Shown: positions 5,719 to 12,414 of the stretch, in pieces | Position numbering within the stretch: position 1 is the first letter of the stretch | Layout of the letters: every line of letters starts with the position of its first letter | Origin: Streptomyces sp. NBC_01233 | Lineage (GTDB): Bacteria; Actinomycetota; Actinomycetes; Streptomycetales; Streptomycetaceae | Length of the DNA: 23,441 nucleotides | Assembly: GCF_035989305.1 (NCBI RefSeq) | Contig: NZ_CP108517.1 | Coordinates: 1-23,441, forward strand | Reading direction: 5' to 3' | The notes under the pieces: generated by a model | Told to the model about the DNA's origin: nothing | Databases searched by the model: none | The model's input: the letters and a program-made list of their open reading frames with translations, nothing else | Translations under genes and position numbers: made by a program

Positions 5719-6582
5719 TCAGAGGGACTCGTCGGTGTCACCGTCCTCGCTCACCGGAGGAGCCGAGTAGTAGTCCGACGTCGCCGGTGTGACCGGCCAC
5801 TTCGCGGACGCACCACGGGGCAGCGGATACCCGACGGCGAACAGCGCGCTGGACATCCGGATGTCCTGCACCTCGACCACCCGGGCGTCCTGGCGACCCC
5901 GGCCGGGCAGTGTGGTGATCCGTACGGCACGCAGCAACGGCACCCCGGCCGCAGGCATCAGCAGCGCCTCAGCCTCCTCGGGCGAGGGCATCCGCGCGGA
6001 CACTTCCTCGCGCCAGGTCAGCGCCCGTCCGGCCCACTCCTCGACCCGGTCGTACATCCCGCCCATGCCGGTGTCCCCGCGCATCGCGGGAATCTCCTCG
6101 GTGACCCACGAGCCGATCCAGGAGTCGGCGAGCTGACGGTGCTCCTCGCGGCCGGGGTCGCCCACCATCCGCTTCCGCACGGTCAGCAGCTCCCCCGCCT
6201 CCGCGCCCAGGATCTCGGCGACGTCCGCCGGCACCGGAGCCTCGGTCACCCGGGTCCGCTCCCCGTCCGGCCACGGCAGGGCCCGCCAGTGCTGGACCTC
6301 GGGCCCGGAGAAGTAGCCCAGCTCGTCGCGCTCGATCTGCCGGGCCCGCACGGTCAGCCGGACGCGGTCCGGGTGCTCCTTCACGAAGACACCCGCCCGA
6401 CGTCGGCTCTCGACCAGACCTTCCCTGGTCAGCAGCGCGAACGCCTTGCGCACGGTGATGTCACTGACGCCGTACGAGGCGGCAATGTCGCGCATCATGG
6501 GCAGCTGCGACCCAGGGCCGTACTCCCCCGACACGATGCGTTCCCGCAGGTCAGAGGCGATTTCCTCGTATCGACTGGCCAT
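5719..6582 (-). CDS. GntR/HutC-family transcriptional repressor (KorSA-like)
   Basis: A 287-residue regulator and the only leftward gene on the circle. Residues 1-70 form a GntR winged helix-turn-helix (YEEIASDLRERIVSGEYGPG, then LPMMRDIAASYGVSDITVRKAF and the wing ESRRRAGVFV). Residues from about 85 to 240 match a UTRA effector-binding domain, placing it in the HutC branch. In Streptomyces plasmids such proteins (KorSA and Kor relatives) repress transfer genes and themselves. GGAGGG lies 8 nt upstream of the ATG. The gene is divergent from the long operon starting near 6839 and two CGTATACG sites lie between them, so repression of both sides is likely. The ligand is unknown. Confidence 0.88.
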   Translation of the reverse strand: MASRYEEIASDLRERIVSGEYGPGSQLPMMRDIAASYGVSDITVRKAFALLTREGLVESRRRAGVFVKEHPDRVRLTVRARQIERDELGYFSGPEVQHWRALPWPDGERTRVTEAPVPADVAEILGAEAGELLTVRKRMVGDPGREEHRQLADSWIGSWVTEEIPAMRGDTGMGGMYDRVEEWAGRALTWREEVSARMPSPEEAEALLMPAAGVPLLRAVRITTLPGRGRQDARVVEVQDIRMSSALFAVGYPLPRGASAKWPVTPATSDYYSAPPVSEDGDTDESL

Positions 6583-6615
6583 CTATGAGTCCCTCCATGT
6601 TCGGCTCCCTTGGCA

Positions 6616-6667
6616 TTTAACGTATACGCCAACCTTGCATCCCGCTAGTTCTAGCGTATACGTTATC
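6616..6667. promoter_or_regulatory. Divergent promoters with paired GntR operators (CGTATACG)
   Basis: TTTAACGTATACGCCAA (6616-6632) and its inverted partner CTAGCGTATACGTTATC (6651-6667) each contain the palindrome CGTATACG, with centres 33 bp apart. The outer flanks AACG and CGTT mirror each other. A rightward promoter can be read as TTGCAT (6635-6640) and TATACG or TACGTT (6657-6664) with a 16-18 bp spacer, so one operator covers its -10 box; the other covers the likely -10 of the leftward repressor gene. This is a classic layout for a repressor controlling itself and a divergent operon. Confidence 0.75.
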
Positions 6668-6682
6668 TCTCGGCAGCCAGGA

Positions 6683-6802
6683 CGGCCCCCGGGGTGGAAC
6701 CCAAGGGCCGCCCCATGCCTCGGAGTTGGAGCTCCGGGGCGAGCCGCCGGCAGGGGGACGTTGGAGCGTCCGTCGCCGGAGCCCGGTGTTGGAGCACCGG
6801 GC
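6683..6802 (+). ncRNA. Structured operon leader: three hairpins with identical TTGGAG loops
   Basis: After a weak stem CGGCCC/GGGCCG (6683-6710) come three stem-loops whose stems differ but whose hexaloop is always TTGGAG. Hairpin 1 has GCCTCGGAG/CTCCGGGGC (6717-6740, one G-T pair). Hairpin 2 has GGACG/CGTCC (6756-6771) inside an outer CCGGC/GCCGG. Hairpin 3 has GCCCGGTG/CACCGGGC (6781-6802). They lie in the transcribed leader between the GntR-controlled promoter and the first gene of the operon. Fixed loop and changing stem argue for a protein-binding RNA element. I know of no named family that it matches. Confidence 0.65.
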
Positions 6803-6838
6803 GGCTGTCGACCTGTGTCCATGGGAGTGGAGGCCGAC

Positions 6839-7045
6839 GTGCTGATGGTGTCAGGACGGTGGAGGCGCGGGATATTGCGCCGTCCCCACCGCTTTGTTCC
6901 CGGGGAGGGGTGCCGTACTCGGACGGTGCTGCCTGGTCAGGGCCACGAGCCCGCCGACCAGGCGGCCCCGCTCCGAGCCCCCGTCCTCGGTGGCGACGAA
7001 CTGCGTGCCCGGGCCTGCCTGATCGGTCTGGGGGTGGAGCTGTGA
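6839..7045 (+). CDS. Possible small first ORF of the operon, unknown function
   Basis: A possible 68-residue protein, basic at its start (GRWRRGILRRPHRF), with no recognised domain. The GTG at 6839 follows GGAGG by 5 nt; an ATG at 6845 is an alternative, and the frame is also open from 6821. Its stop overlaps the GTG of the WhiB-like gene by four bases, the same coupling used elsewhere in this operon, which is the best evidence that it is translated. Codon choice is less typical than in neighbours (ATA, AGG, CGT, GGA), so it could be a leader ORF whose main job is to bring ribosomes to the next gene. Confidence 0.42.
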   Translation: MLMVSGRWRRGILRRPHRFVPGEGCRTRTVLPGQGHEPADQAAPLRAPVLGGDELRARACLIGLGVEL

Positions 7046-7362
7046 CCGCCGTGGAGACGCTCCTCCGCCAGTACGAGGAGGCGCTGGAGGCCGTGATCGA
7101 CGGCGACATGGTCGCCTGGTGCACGACCGCCGACCCCGTCGCCTTCCACCCCGAGCACACCTCCGGCCTGCGCGTCGCTCCCTACGGGGAGGAGCGCATC
7201 GCCCTGCGGGTCTGCGCCGGATGCCCCCTGACCGGGCCCTGCCTGCTCCAGGAGCTGCGCGAGGTCCAGTCCGCCGACGACATCAAGGGCGTTCGCGGCG
7301 GACTCCGCCAGTCCGAGCGCCGCGCCCTGTACGAGGCCCTGGCCGAGCGGGGGCAGCGATGA
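7042..7362 (+). CDS. WhiB-like iron-sulfur regulatory protein
   Basis: A 106-residue protein with the WhiB cysteine pattern: Cys27 in MVAWC, then Cys58-x2-Cys61-x5-Cys67 (CAGCPLTGPC), expected to hold a [4Fe-4S] cluster. The turn motif after it is GVRGG (83-87), in place of the usual G(V/I)WGG, followed by the basic RQSERR. Members of this actinobacterial family regulate transcription, often by binding sigma factor. The GTG start overlaps the stop of the preceding small ORF, and its own TGA overlaps the ATG of the next gene. It probably tunes expression of plasmid or host genes; targets cannot be read from sequence. Confidence 0.85.
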   Translation: MTAVETLLRQYEEALEAVIDGDMVAWCTTADPVAFHPEHTSGLRVAPYGEERIALRVCAGCPLTGPCLLQELREVQSADDIKGVRGGLRQSERRALYEALAERGQR

Positions 7363-7931
7363 CCGCGATGCCCCCGTGGTGGTCAACGGCCAAGCCCACC
7401 CGCCTGATCACCACGACCGTGCCGGAGCCGAGGGACGGGCAGCCGCCCGCCGACGACGACGGCGACTGGCTCGACCGGCTGTGGGCCGACGAGGACCTCG
7501 CCCCGGCCGCCCCCGCTCCGGAGGCGGACCAGCCGGAGCCCGGCGACAACCCCGAGTTGTCGAAGGACGACGACCCGCAGGCCGCGAAGCCCTGGTTCAC
7601 GCCGCAGCCCGGGTACTGGCCGTCCGTCCCCGAGATGCCCAAGCCCTCGCTCAGCGACGGCGCGAAGCGCTTCCTGTTCAACGTCGGCGCCGGAGTCGCC
7701 GGGTGGGCCTTTGGCCTCACCCCGACCTTCGGCGGCTGGATCGGCGACTGCGGCCGGGACTACTCGATCAGCGCCGCCCTGGTCCTCGGCGGAGGCATCT
7801 GCTTCGGCATCGCCGCCTTCTGGGACCGCCGCACCCGCCACTGGTACTGGCCGCTCGCCTGGATCGCCCGCATCCCGCTCGCGTCCGCCGTCACCGCCCT
7901 CGCCCTGTACGCCCCCGCATCCCAGCTCTGA
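7359..7931 (+). CDS. Membrane protein, spread-module candidate
   Basis: A 190-residue protein. The first 100 residues are soluble, acidic and Pro-rich. Then come about three hydrophobic segments near residues 105-122, 136-154 and 163-185, broken by RRTRHWYW. There is no signal peptide, so the N-terminal domain is probably cytoplasmic. The ATG overlaps the stop of the WhiB-like gene (ATGA). Small polytopic proteins in this position, downstream of a GntR repressor, are typical of the Spd proteins that help spread Streptomyces plasmids within the mycelium. I infer that role from position and topology; I cannot assign a specific spd gene. Confidence 0.7.
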   Translation: MTAMPPWWSTAKPTRLITTTVPEPRDGQPPADDDGDWLDRLWADEDLAPAAPAPEADQPEPGDNPELSKDDDPQAAKPWFTPQPGYWPSVPEMPKPSLSDGAKRFLFNVGAGVAGWAFGLTPTFGGWIGDCGRDYSISAALVLGGGICFGIAAFWDRRTRHWYWPLAWIARIPLASAVTALALYAPASQL

Positions 7932-7944
7932 CCAAGGAGGATTG

Positions 7945-8436
7945 ATGTACGAGCACGTCCAGTACGTCCAGATGGCCGCCGACACGTTCTCTGTGGGCGG
8001 CAGGCTCCTCGGCTCCGTCGGCGCCGGTGCCATCGCGACCGCCCTGTCCGTCGCGATGTTCGCCGGGATCAAGGAGCCCAAGGCGGCCGAGGGGAAGAAG
8101 GCGGGCAAGCAGCGCCGCAAGCTCAACTCGACCGAGGCCAGCGCCATGGGGCTGATCGCCGGGACGTTCTACATCGTCGCCGGGTCCATCTGGACCGTCG
8201 GCAAGGAGATCAGCAACGGCTTCGCCTCGATCTTCACCGGCGGAGCGTTCGGCAACGCGGGCCTCGGCGGCGTCGCCCTGATCATCTCCGCGTACCTCTA
8301 CTACCGGATGCCGCGCCCGGGATGGGCCGCGTTCCTCGGCATCCTGATGGCCGGCATCTGCTCGGCGGCCGGAGGCATCTGGGGCCTGCCCGAGTTCCTG
8401 CTGCTCCTCCTCGCCGGAAAGCTGAACCTCCTGTGA
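7945..8436 (+). CDS. Polytopic membrane protein, spread-module candidate
   Basis: A 163-residue hydrophobic protein with about four membrane segments near residues 20-41, 66-84, 104-120 and 127-145, and a strongly basic loop (KKAGKQRRK, 51-59) between the first two. AAGGAGG lies 4 nt upstream of the ATG, one of the best ribosome sites in the window. It starts 13 bp after the preceding membrane-protein gene and its stop overlaps the GTG of the next, so the three are co-translated. Role inferred as part of a membrane complex for plasmid spread; no enzymatic motif is visible. Confidence 0.75.
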   Translation: MYEHVQYVQMAADTFSVGGRLLGSVGAGAIATALSVAMFAGIKEPKAAEGKKAGKQRRKLNSTEASAMGLIAGTFYIVAGSIWTVGKEISNGFASIFTGGAFGNAGLGGVALIISAYLYYRMPRPGWAAFLGILMAGICSAAGGIWGLPEFLLLLLAGKLNLL

Positions 8437-9356
8437 GCGCCGCCGAGCTCCCCGCCGAGGCCGCGCCCGAGGAGGACCGCGACCGCCCGCACCTCGAAGT
8501 CGTTGCCGAGCCCGGCCGGATCGCCTCTCTCCGCGCCGACCTGCGGCCCTACCTCCCTACCCGCGAGCAGCTGCGCACCCCGCTCGCCGGGGTAGGGGCC
8601 GGCACGCGGGTCCTGATCCGGCAGGGCTGCACCTGGATCGCCAAGGACGGGTGGATCTGGGAGGGATGGACGAAGGTCGGCGCCGTCGCCGGTGGCGTGT
8701 ACTTCGGCCTCCCCGCCGTCTGGACCGTGGTCCAGAGCGTCACCGGCCCGTACGCCGCGTTCGTGCCGACCGCCGCCGCCGTCTGCGGGTGCGTGGCCGC
8801 GAAGCGGTTCGCACCGGCCGAAGAGGAGAAGAAGGGCGTACCCGCCCCGGCTGCCAAGGACGCCGCCGAGAGCGACGAGGACGAGGACGCACCCGAGTAC
8901 CTGGACGAGGAAGGCGACGAGCTGATCGAGGCCGCCGAAGTCGCGGACCTCATCCGGTCCGTGGCCGCGCGCCAGCAGCACCAGGGTGCGCACCTCGAAG
9001 ACCTCCTCGCCGAATCTCTCTTCGAGGGCTGGGACAAGGCCGAGCTGAAGACCGCCCTGACCGACCAGTGGGGGCTGCCCGTCGAGGGGTTCAAGCTCAT
9101 CTTCAAAACCCCCGAGGGGAAGGCCCAGCGGAACCGGGACGGGGTGCGTCTGCGGCACCTCCCGCCGGCCCCCGTCCGGGGGGTCGGGGAGGGGCCTGTC
9201 CGGGGCCTCTCCCTGGTGCCCTCCCAGACCCCCGCCGAGGACCCCGCCAGCACCCCGCCCGAGGCCCTCGCCAGCACCCCGTCCGGGGGGCCCGCAGAGG
9301 CGGCCGTCGAGGCGGTAGTCGGGCCCTCCCCGACCGCCCCCGCGGCCCCCTCCTAG
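8433..9356 (+). CDS. Membrane-anchored protein with acidic linker, spread-module candidate
   Basis: A 307-residue protein. Residues 1-75 are soluble, two hydrophobic segments lie near 80-100 and 104-122, and a very acidic stretch (ESDEDEDAPEYLDEEGDE) follows. A compact folded domain at about 165-240 (ADLIRSVAARQQHQGAHLEDLL...) looks like a small helical module of the sort found beside Streptomyces transfer genes. The last 65 residues are Pro/Ala/Gly-rich. The GTG start overlaps the previous stop by four bases. I infer that it works with the two preceding membrane proteins; it might connect the membrane complex to DNA or to a partner, but no known motif proves this. Confidence 0.68.
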   Translation: MSAAELPAEAAPEEDRDRPHLEVVAEPGRIASLRADLRPYLPTREQLRTPLAGVGAGTRVLIRQGCTWIAKDGWIWEGWTKVGAVAGGVYFGLPAVWTVVQSVTGPYAAFVPTAAAVCGCVAAKRFAPAEEEKKGVPAPAAKDAAESDEDEDAPEYLDEEGDELIEAAEVADLIRSVAARQQHQGAHLEDLLAESLFEGWDKAELKTALTDQWGLPVEGFKLIFKTPEGKAQRNRDGVRLRHLPPAPVRGVGEGPVRGLSLVPSQTPAEDPASTPPEALASTPSGGPAEAAVEAVVGPSPTAPAAPS

Positions 9357-9362
9357 GGGTCA

Positions 9363-9484
9363 GGTAGGCCGGTAGTTTCCGCAGGTCAGCGCGGGGACTA
9401 CCCGGCCGCCTACCTCCGGCTACCTACCCGTCCTACCGCCCAGGCCCGAGAGGGGAGAGGGTGTCGGCCAGCAGGCCAACGCCC
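9363..9484 (+). other. Structured intergenic segment with two hairpins
   Basis: The 151-bp gap between two operon genes has GGTAGG-CCGG-TAG (9363-9375) pairing with CTA-CCGG-CCTACC (9398-9414), and a second hairpin at 9459-9484: GGGTGT, one mismatch, GGCC, loop AGCA, GGCC, ACGCCC. The second ends 8 nt before the GGAGGAG ribosome site of the next gene. They may protect or divide the long message, or limit read-through. No T tract follows either. Confidence 0.45.
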
Positions 9485-9507
9485 CTACCTCCGGAGGAGA
9501 ACAGCGC

Positions 9508-9756
9508 GTGTACCGCTACCGGTGCAACCAGTGCCGCACCACCTCGCCGCCCGTCCGCACCAGGCCGGAGGTCGAGGCGGAGCAAGACCGGCACCGGCGC
9601 CGCGCCCACGCCGGGCACATCCCGGACGGCGAGGAGATCCAGACCCACACCCCGCCGCCCCGGCCGGGCCAGCCCACCAGGCCCAGCCACTACGTCGCGT
9701 ACGCCGCCCTCGCGGCGGCCCTCGCGCTGATCCTCTGGCTCCGCCTCCTGGCGTGA
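9508..9756 (+). CDS. Small CxxC protein with C-terminal membrane anchor
   Basis: An 82-residue protein. It begins YRYRCNQCRTTSPPVRT with Cys6-x2-Cys9, has a charged middle rich in His, Arg and Glu (RHRRRAHAGHIPDGEE), and ends in a single hydrophobic helix (about 62-81). This architecture resembles the small mobile-element transfer proteins found in Streptomyces plasmids and integrative elements, so a role in the transfer/spread complex is plausible. With only two cysteines it would need a partner, or the histidines, to complete a metal site. The GTG start follows GGAGGAG by 8 nt. Confidence 0.72.
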   Translation: MYRYRCNQCRTTSPPVRTRPEVEAEQDRHRRRAHAGHIPDGEEIQTHTPPPRPGQPTRPSHYVAYAALAAALALILWLRLLA

Positions 9757-9787
9757 GCCGCCGAACCCGCTGATGGAGGAAGACGAC

Positions 9788-10003
9788 ATGACCCACTACG
9801 AGTACGCGTGGAAGCATCCCGGGGACCCGGTCGAGATGGCCAAGCAGGTCAGGGAGGCCGAGGCCACGTTCGTGGCTCTCTCCGAGAAGGCCGGCCCCGG
9901 GTACAGCCCGGAGGTCACCCGCGCCGACGAGATCGCCCTCGGCCGCGCCGAGGAGTTCATCAGGGTCTTCAAGAACCCGCCGCGGGTCTACCTCAACGAC
10001 TGA
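9788..10003 (+). CDS. Small hypothetical protein (71 aa)
   Basis: A soluble, acidic, mainly helical 71-residue protein with no motif I recognise. The ATG at 9788 has GGAGGAAG about 4 nt upstream; the earlier in-frame ATG at 9773 lacks a site and would place that purine run inside the gene. It follows the CxxC membrane protein by 31 bp in the same operon. Confidence 0.65.
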   Translation: MTHYEYAWKHPGDPVEMAKQVREAEATFVALSEKAGPGYSPEVTRADEIALGRAEEFIRVFKNPPRVYLND

Positions 10004-10082
10004 CCGCTGCCTGTTCGCCCCCGTCGCCACCGGTGCCGGGGGCGGGCCAGGGGAGCCGTCAGCCGGCCCCAGACACAGCCGA

Positions 10083-10118
10083 GCGCCCCTCCTCAACTTG
10101 CCGGAAGACAAGGGGCGC
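10083..10118. promoter_or_regulatory. Hairpin with CAACTTGCC in its loop
   Basis: GCGCCCCT (10083-10090) pairs perfectly with AGGGGCGC (10111-10118). The loop holds CAACTTGCC (10094-10102), identical to the core of the iteron array at 3020-3103. The hairpin lies in the 150-bp gap between two operon genes and may be an internal terminator or a binding site for the iteron protein. No T tract follows. Confidence 0.45.
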
Positions 10119-10153
10119 CCGGTTCCATCCCTCGCAAGAGACGGAGCCTCATC

Positions 10154-10315
10154 ATGGCATTTCGTAAGACGATCTCCCAGGACGAGCTGCGCCAGAACCT
10201 GACCGCTGACCAGCAGCAGAGCGGCCCGACCTACCAGTCGAGCCGCGGCGGCTGGTTCCCCGAGACGGACAAGCCGGTGGCGGGCACCCCCAAGTCCCAG
10301 GACGCCGACCAGTGA
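10154..10315 (+). CDS. Small hypothetical protein (53 aa)
   Basis: A 53-residue soluble protein beginning MAFRKTISQDELRQN, with a Gln/Ser-rich middle and the short patch GGWFPETDKP. GACGGAG lies about 7 nt before the ATG. Its stop overlaps the GTG of the next tiny gene by four bases, and that gene overlaps a third, so the three form a coupled set. Codon use is typical of this DNA. Function unknown. Confidence 0.6.
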   Translation: MAFRKTISQDELRQNLTADQQQSGPTYQSSRGGWFPETDKPVAGTPKSQDADQ

Positions 10316-10455
10316 GCCGCCACACCGCTCCGGTCTGCCACGGCCGGCGCATGCGGCACGACGCCAAGCTCCGGCAGTACGTCTGCACCCGCTGCGGCGG
10401 CTGGACCACCCGCCTGACCGGCTGGACCCTCGCCCTGATCGGCGGAGCGGGATGA
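10312..10455 (+). CDS. Tiny Cys/His zinc-binding candidate (47 aa)
   Basis: A 47-residue protein with Cys9 and His10, His16, then Cys25-x2-Cys28 (YVCTRCGGW), enough to form a small zinc site. The C-terminus is mildly hydrophobic (TGWTLALIGGAG). The GTG start overlaps the stop of the 53-aa gene and its TGA overlaps the ATG of the next gene. Overlap on both sides, typical codon choice and the CxxC motif support a real gene despite its size. Function unknown. Confidence 0.58.
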   Translation: MSRHTAPVCHGRRMRHDAKLRQYVCTRCGGWTTRLTGWTLALIGGAG

Positions 10456-10562
10456 CGCTCCGGGACCTCGCCCGCGCCCTCGCCCACCTCTGGCAGTGCG
10501 CCAACTGCGGCACCTGGTCCACCGAGAAGACGAAGAACGGCCTCTGCTCCACCTGCCGCTGA
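10452..10562 (+). CDS. Tiny Cys4 zinc-ribbon candidate (36 aa)
   Basis: A 36-residue protein with two CxxC knuckles, Cys16-x2-Cys19 (QCANCGTW) and Cys32-x2-Cys35 (LCSTCR), spaced as in a minimal zinc ribbon. The ATG overlaps the preceding stop (ATGA). It is close to the smallest size that could fold around one zinc ion. It may act as an adapter or RNA/DNA contact; no homologue comes to mind. Confidence 0.55.
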   Translation: MTLRDLARALAHLWQCANCGTWSTEKTKNGLCSTCR

Positions 10563-10574
10563 CGGCGGAAGGCA

Positions 10575-10697
10575 CCCGCCCACCGGCGGGCAGAGCCACT
10601 GACCGACACCCCCCGGAATCGAACTCATTTCGTCAACCGGGGATCCGCAGGGACCATGACCGAACTCTCCCGGGCGGACCTTCGCGTCCGCCCGGGA
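10575..10697 (+). terminator. Two hairpins between tiny genes and the DUF2637 gene
   Basis: CCCGCC, loop CACC, GGCGGG (10575-10590) lies 12 bp after the tiny zinc-ribbon gene. A stronger hairpin at 10668-10697 has 12-bp perfect arms (TCCCGGGCGGAC) around the 6-nt loop CTTCGC and ends about 18 bp before the next ribosome site. Both could reduce transcription into the DUF2637 gene. Neither is followed by a T run, as is common in high-G+C actinobacteria. Confidence 0.5.
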
Positions 10698-10726
10698 CCC
10701 CTTCGCCCACACCAGCAAGGAGACTC

Positions 10727-12403
10727 GTGATCACCACCATGGAGCCCGGCGTCCACGCCCCGGCCCCGACCCGCACCGACCCGCCTTCGCGGACTCCGGC
10801 GGTACCTTCGCCGACTCCGGCCCCGGCTTCGACGACCGTCGCCGACGCCCCGGCCCAGGCCCCCGCGGCCACCCCGCAGACGACCCGCAGGGCCAGCATC
10901 GCCCTCGGACTCGTCTGCCTGTTCTTCGCCCCGTTCGTTGCCTTCGTCGGCTTCTACCTCAGCTTCGGCAACCTCTCCATGGCCGGGTTCGAGCGCTTCG
11001 GCTTCCCGACCATGAACAAGGCCAAGCTGTTCGCGGGCGGAGTCGACGGCGCGATCGTCCTGTTCCTCGCCGCCGACCTGTTCGCCGTCTCGCGGGGCCG
11101 GCGCGCTTACCGCCTGCTGCGGCCGATGGCCCACGTGATGACCGGCGCCACGATCTGGTTCAACGCCACCGCCCATGGCCCCGTCCTGGACAACCTCGAC
11201 AAGGCCCTGCCGCACGCCGCGATGCCGATCCTGTTCGTCGTCTGCGTCGAGGCCGGACGCGACTACCTCGTCCAGGCCGCCTCGCTGGAGATGGGCCTCG
11301 GACGCCAGTCCGCCCCGCTCGCCCGCTGGTTCCTCGACCCCCGCACGACCTTCGCCATGTGGTCCCGCATGAAGCAGTGGGACAAGACGTACGACGAGGC
11401 CATGGACCTGGAGCGGCGCCGCGCCATCTACGGCGTGTGGCTGGAGCACCGCGAGGAGCTGGAGGCCGGACACGAGGACGGCCAGGTCAGCGTCCTGGAC
11501 AAGCTCCCCATGAAGATGAAGAAGTTCGGCCTCACCGTCGAGGAAGCCCTCGCGCTGCCCGACCAGATGAAGGCCGACGACCAGAAGCGCCGACAGCAGG
11601 CCGCCGCCGCCAAGCTCCAGCTGGAGCTCGCCGAGGAGAAGGCCGACGCCGAGGCGGAGAAGGAGCGCCTGCGGGTCCAGGGCGAGATCGACCGCGTCCG
11701 CGCGTCGGTCAACGCCGACACCGGCATCGCCGAGGCCCGCGCCGAAGCCGCCACCGCCGGCGCCCGGCTGGAGGCGACGACCGCCCTCACCGCCGCCCAG
11801 CGCGCCGCAGACGCCGCCGAGCGTGAGGCCGCGGCCGAGGCCGCCGCCGAGGAGTCCGCGAAGGTCGCCACCGAGCGAGCGAAGGAGAAGGCCGCGCTCG
11901 CGAAGGTCGCCGAAGACGACGCCCGAGTCCTCGAAGCCGAGCGGAAGAAGGCCGAGGAGTCGGCGAAGCTCGCCGTCGAGCAGGCGAAGGAGAAGGCCGC
12001 GCTCGCGAAGGTGGTCGAAGACGAAGCGCGAGTGCTCGAAGGCCAGCGGAAGGTGGCCGAAGAGTCGGCCCGTATCGAGCAGGCCCGGCACGCCGCCGCC
12101 CAGGACGCGGTCCGTGCAGCCGAAGCCGAGTCCCTCGCCAGCCTGTCCGCCCGCGACCTCCGCGAGCGCATCGTTGCCCGGTTCCTCATCGACTCACTGC
12201 CGATCGAGACCGTCCGCTCCCTCGCCCCCGAGAACCTCGCCAAGCAGATCCAGACGCTCCCGATCACCAACGCCAAGATCGGCGAGCTCATCGGTGGCGC
12301 CTCGGACAGCACCGCCTCCTCCCACAAGACCGCTGCCGTCGAGCTCATCGCCCGCGGCTACAACCACCACACCGGCTACGACCCCGACCTCACCGCCCAG
12401 TAG
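10727..12403 (+). CDS. DUF2637-type membrane protein with long coiled coil
   Basis: A 558-residue protein. Residues 1-55 are Pro/Ala-rich. Four hydrophobic segments near 56-80, 101-121, 130-147 and 161-177 contain LFAGGVDGAIVLFLAADL and MTGATIWFNATAHGP, which fit the DUF2637 family of actinobacterial plasmid and phage-like elements. From about 280 to 470 it is a highly charged Ala/Glu/Lys coiled coil with two exact-length 35-residue repeats (375-409 and 410-444). The C-terminal 90 residues look globular (SLSARDLRERIVARFLIDSL). GTG start with AAGGAGA 5 nt upstream. It could be a membrane-tethered scaffold for transfer or maintenance; its molecular role is unknown. Confidence 0.75.
   Translation: MITTMEPGVHAPAPTRTDPPSRTPAVPSPTPAPASTTVADAPAQAPAATPQTTRRASIALGLVCLFFAPFVAFVGFYLSFGNLSMAGFERFGFPTMNKAKLFAGGVDGAIVLFLAADLFAVSRGRRAYRLLRPMAHVMTGATIWFNATAHGPVLDNLDKALPHAAMPILFVVCVEAGRDYLVQAASLEMGLGRQSAPLARWFLDPRTTFAMWSRMKQWDKTYDEAMDLERRRAIYGVWLEHREELEAGHEDGQVSVLDKLPMKMKKFGLTVEEALALPDQMKADDQKRRQQAAAAKLQLELAEEKADAEAEKERLRVQGEIDRVRASVNADTGIAEARAEAATAGARLEATTALTAAQRAADAAEREAAAEAAAEESAKVATERAKEKAALAKVAEDDARVLEAERKKAEESAKLAVEQAKEKAALAKVVEDEARVLEGQRKVAEESARIEQARHAAAQDAVRAAEAESLASLSARDLRERIVARFLIDSLPIETVRSLAPENLAKQIQTLPITNAKIGELIGGASDSTASSHKTAAVELIARGYNHHTGYDPDLTAQ
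11849..12058 (+). repeat. Two tandem 105-bp repeats in the coiled-coil gene
   Basis: Units 11849-11953 and 11954-12058 each encode 35 residues beginning EESAK and containing AKEKAALAKV, and a third partial unit starts at 12059 (EESAR). 35 residues equals five heptads, so gain or loss of a unit would keep the coiled-coil register and change only its length. Confidence 0.75.
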
Positions 12404-12414
12404 GGAAGACCGCC

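Larger units (their letters stand above)
1..6425. repeat. Terminal direct repeat, copy 1 (circular contig overlap)
   Basis: This segment recurs at 17016-23441 in the same orientation. The only difference found is a G run of four at 89-92 that is five at 17104-17108, so the offset is 17015 before it and 17016 after it. Near-perfect identity over 6.4 kb that runs to both window ends, with the repressor gene cut at the right end, is what a circular plasmid assembled without trimming its overlap would give. A real tandem duplication or plasmid multimer is the alternative. Confidence 0.95.

Noticed and set aside
10625..12091. Long leftward open frame opposite the DUF2637 gene
   Set aside because: Typical antisense shadow of a high-G+C coding sequence. 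The rightward gene has a ribosome site, membrane segments and heptad structure.
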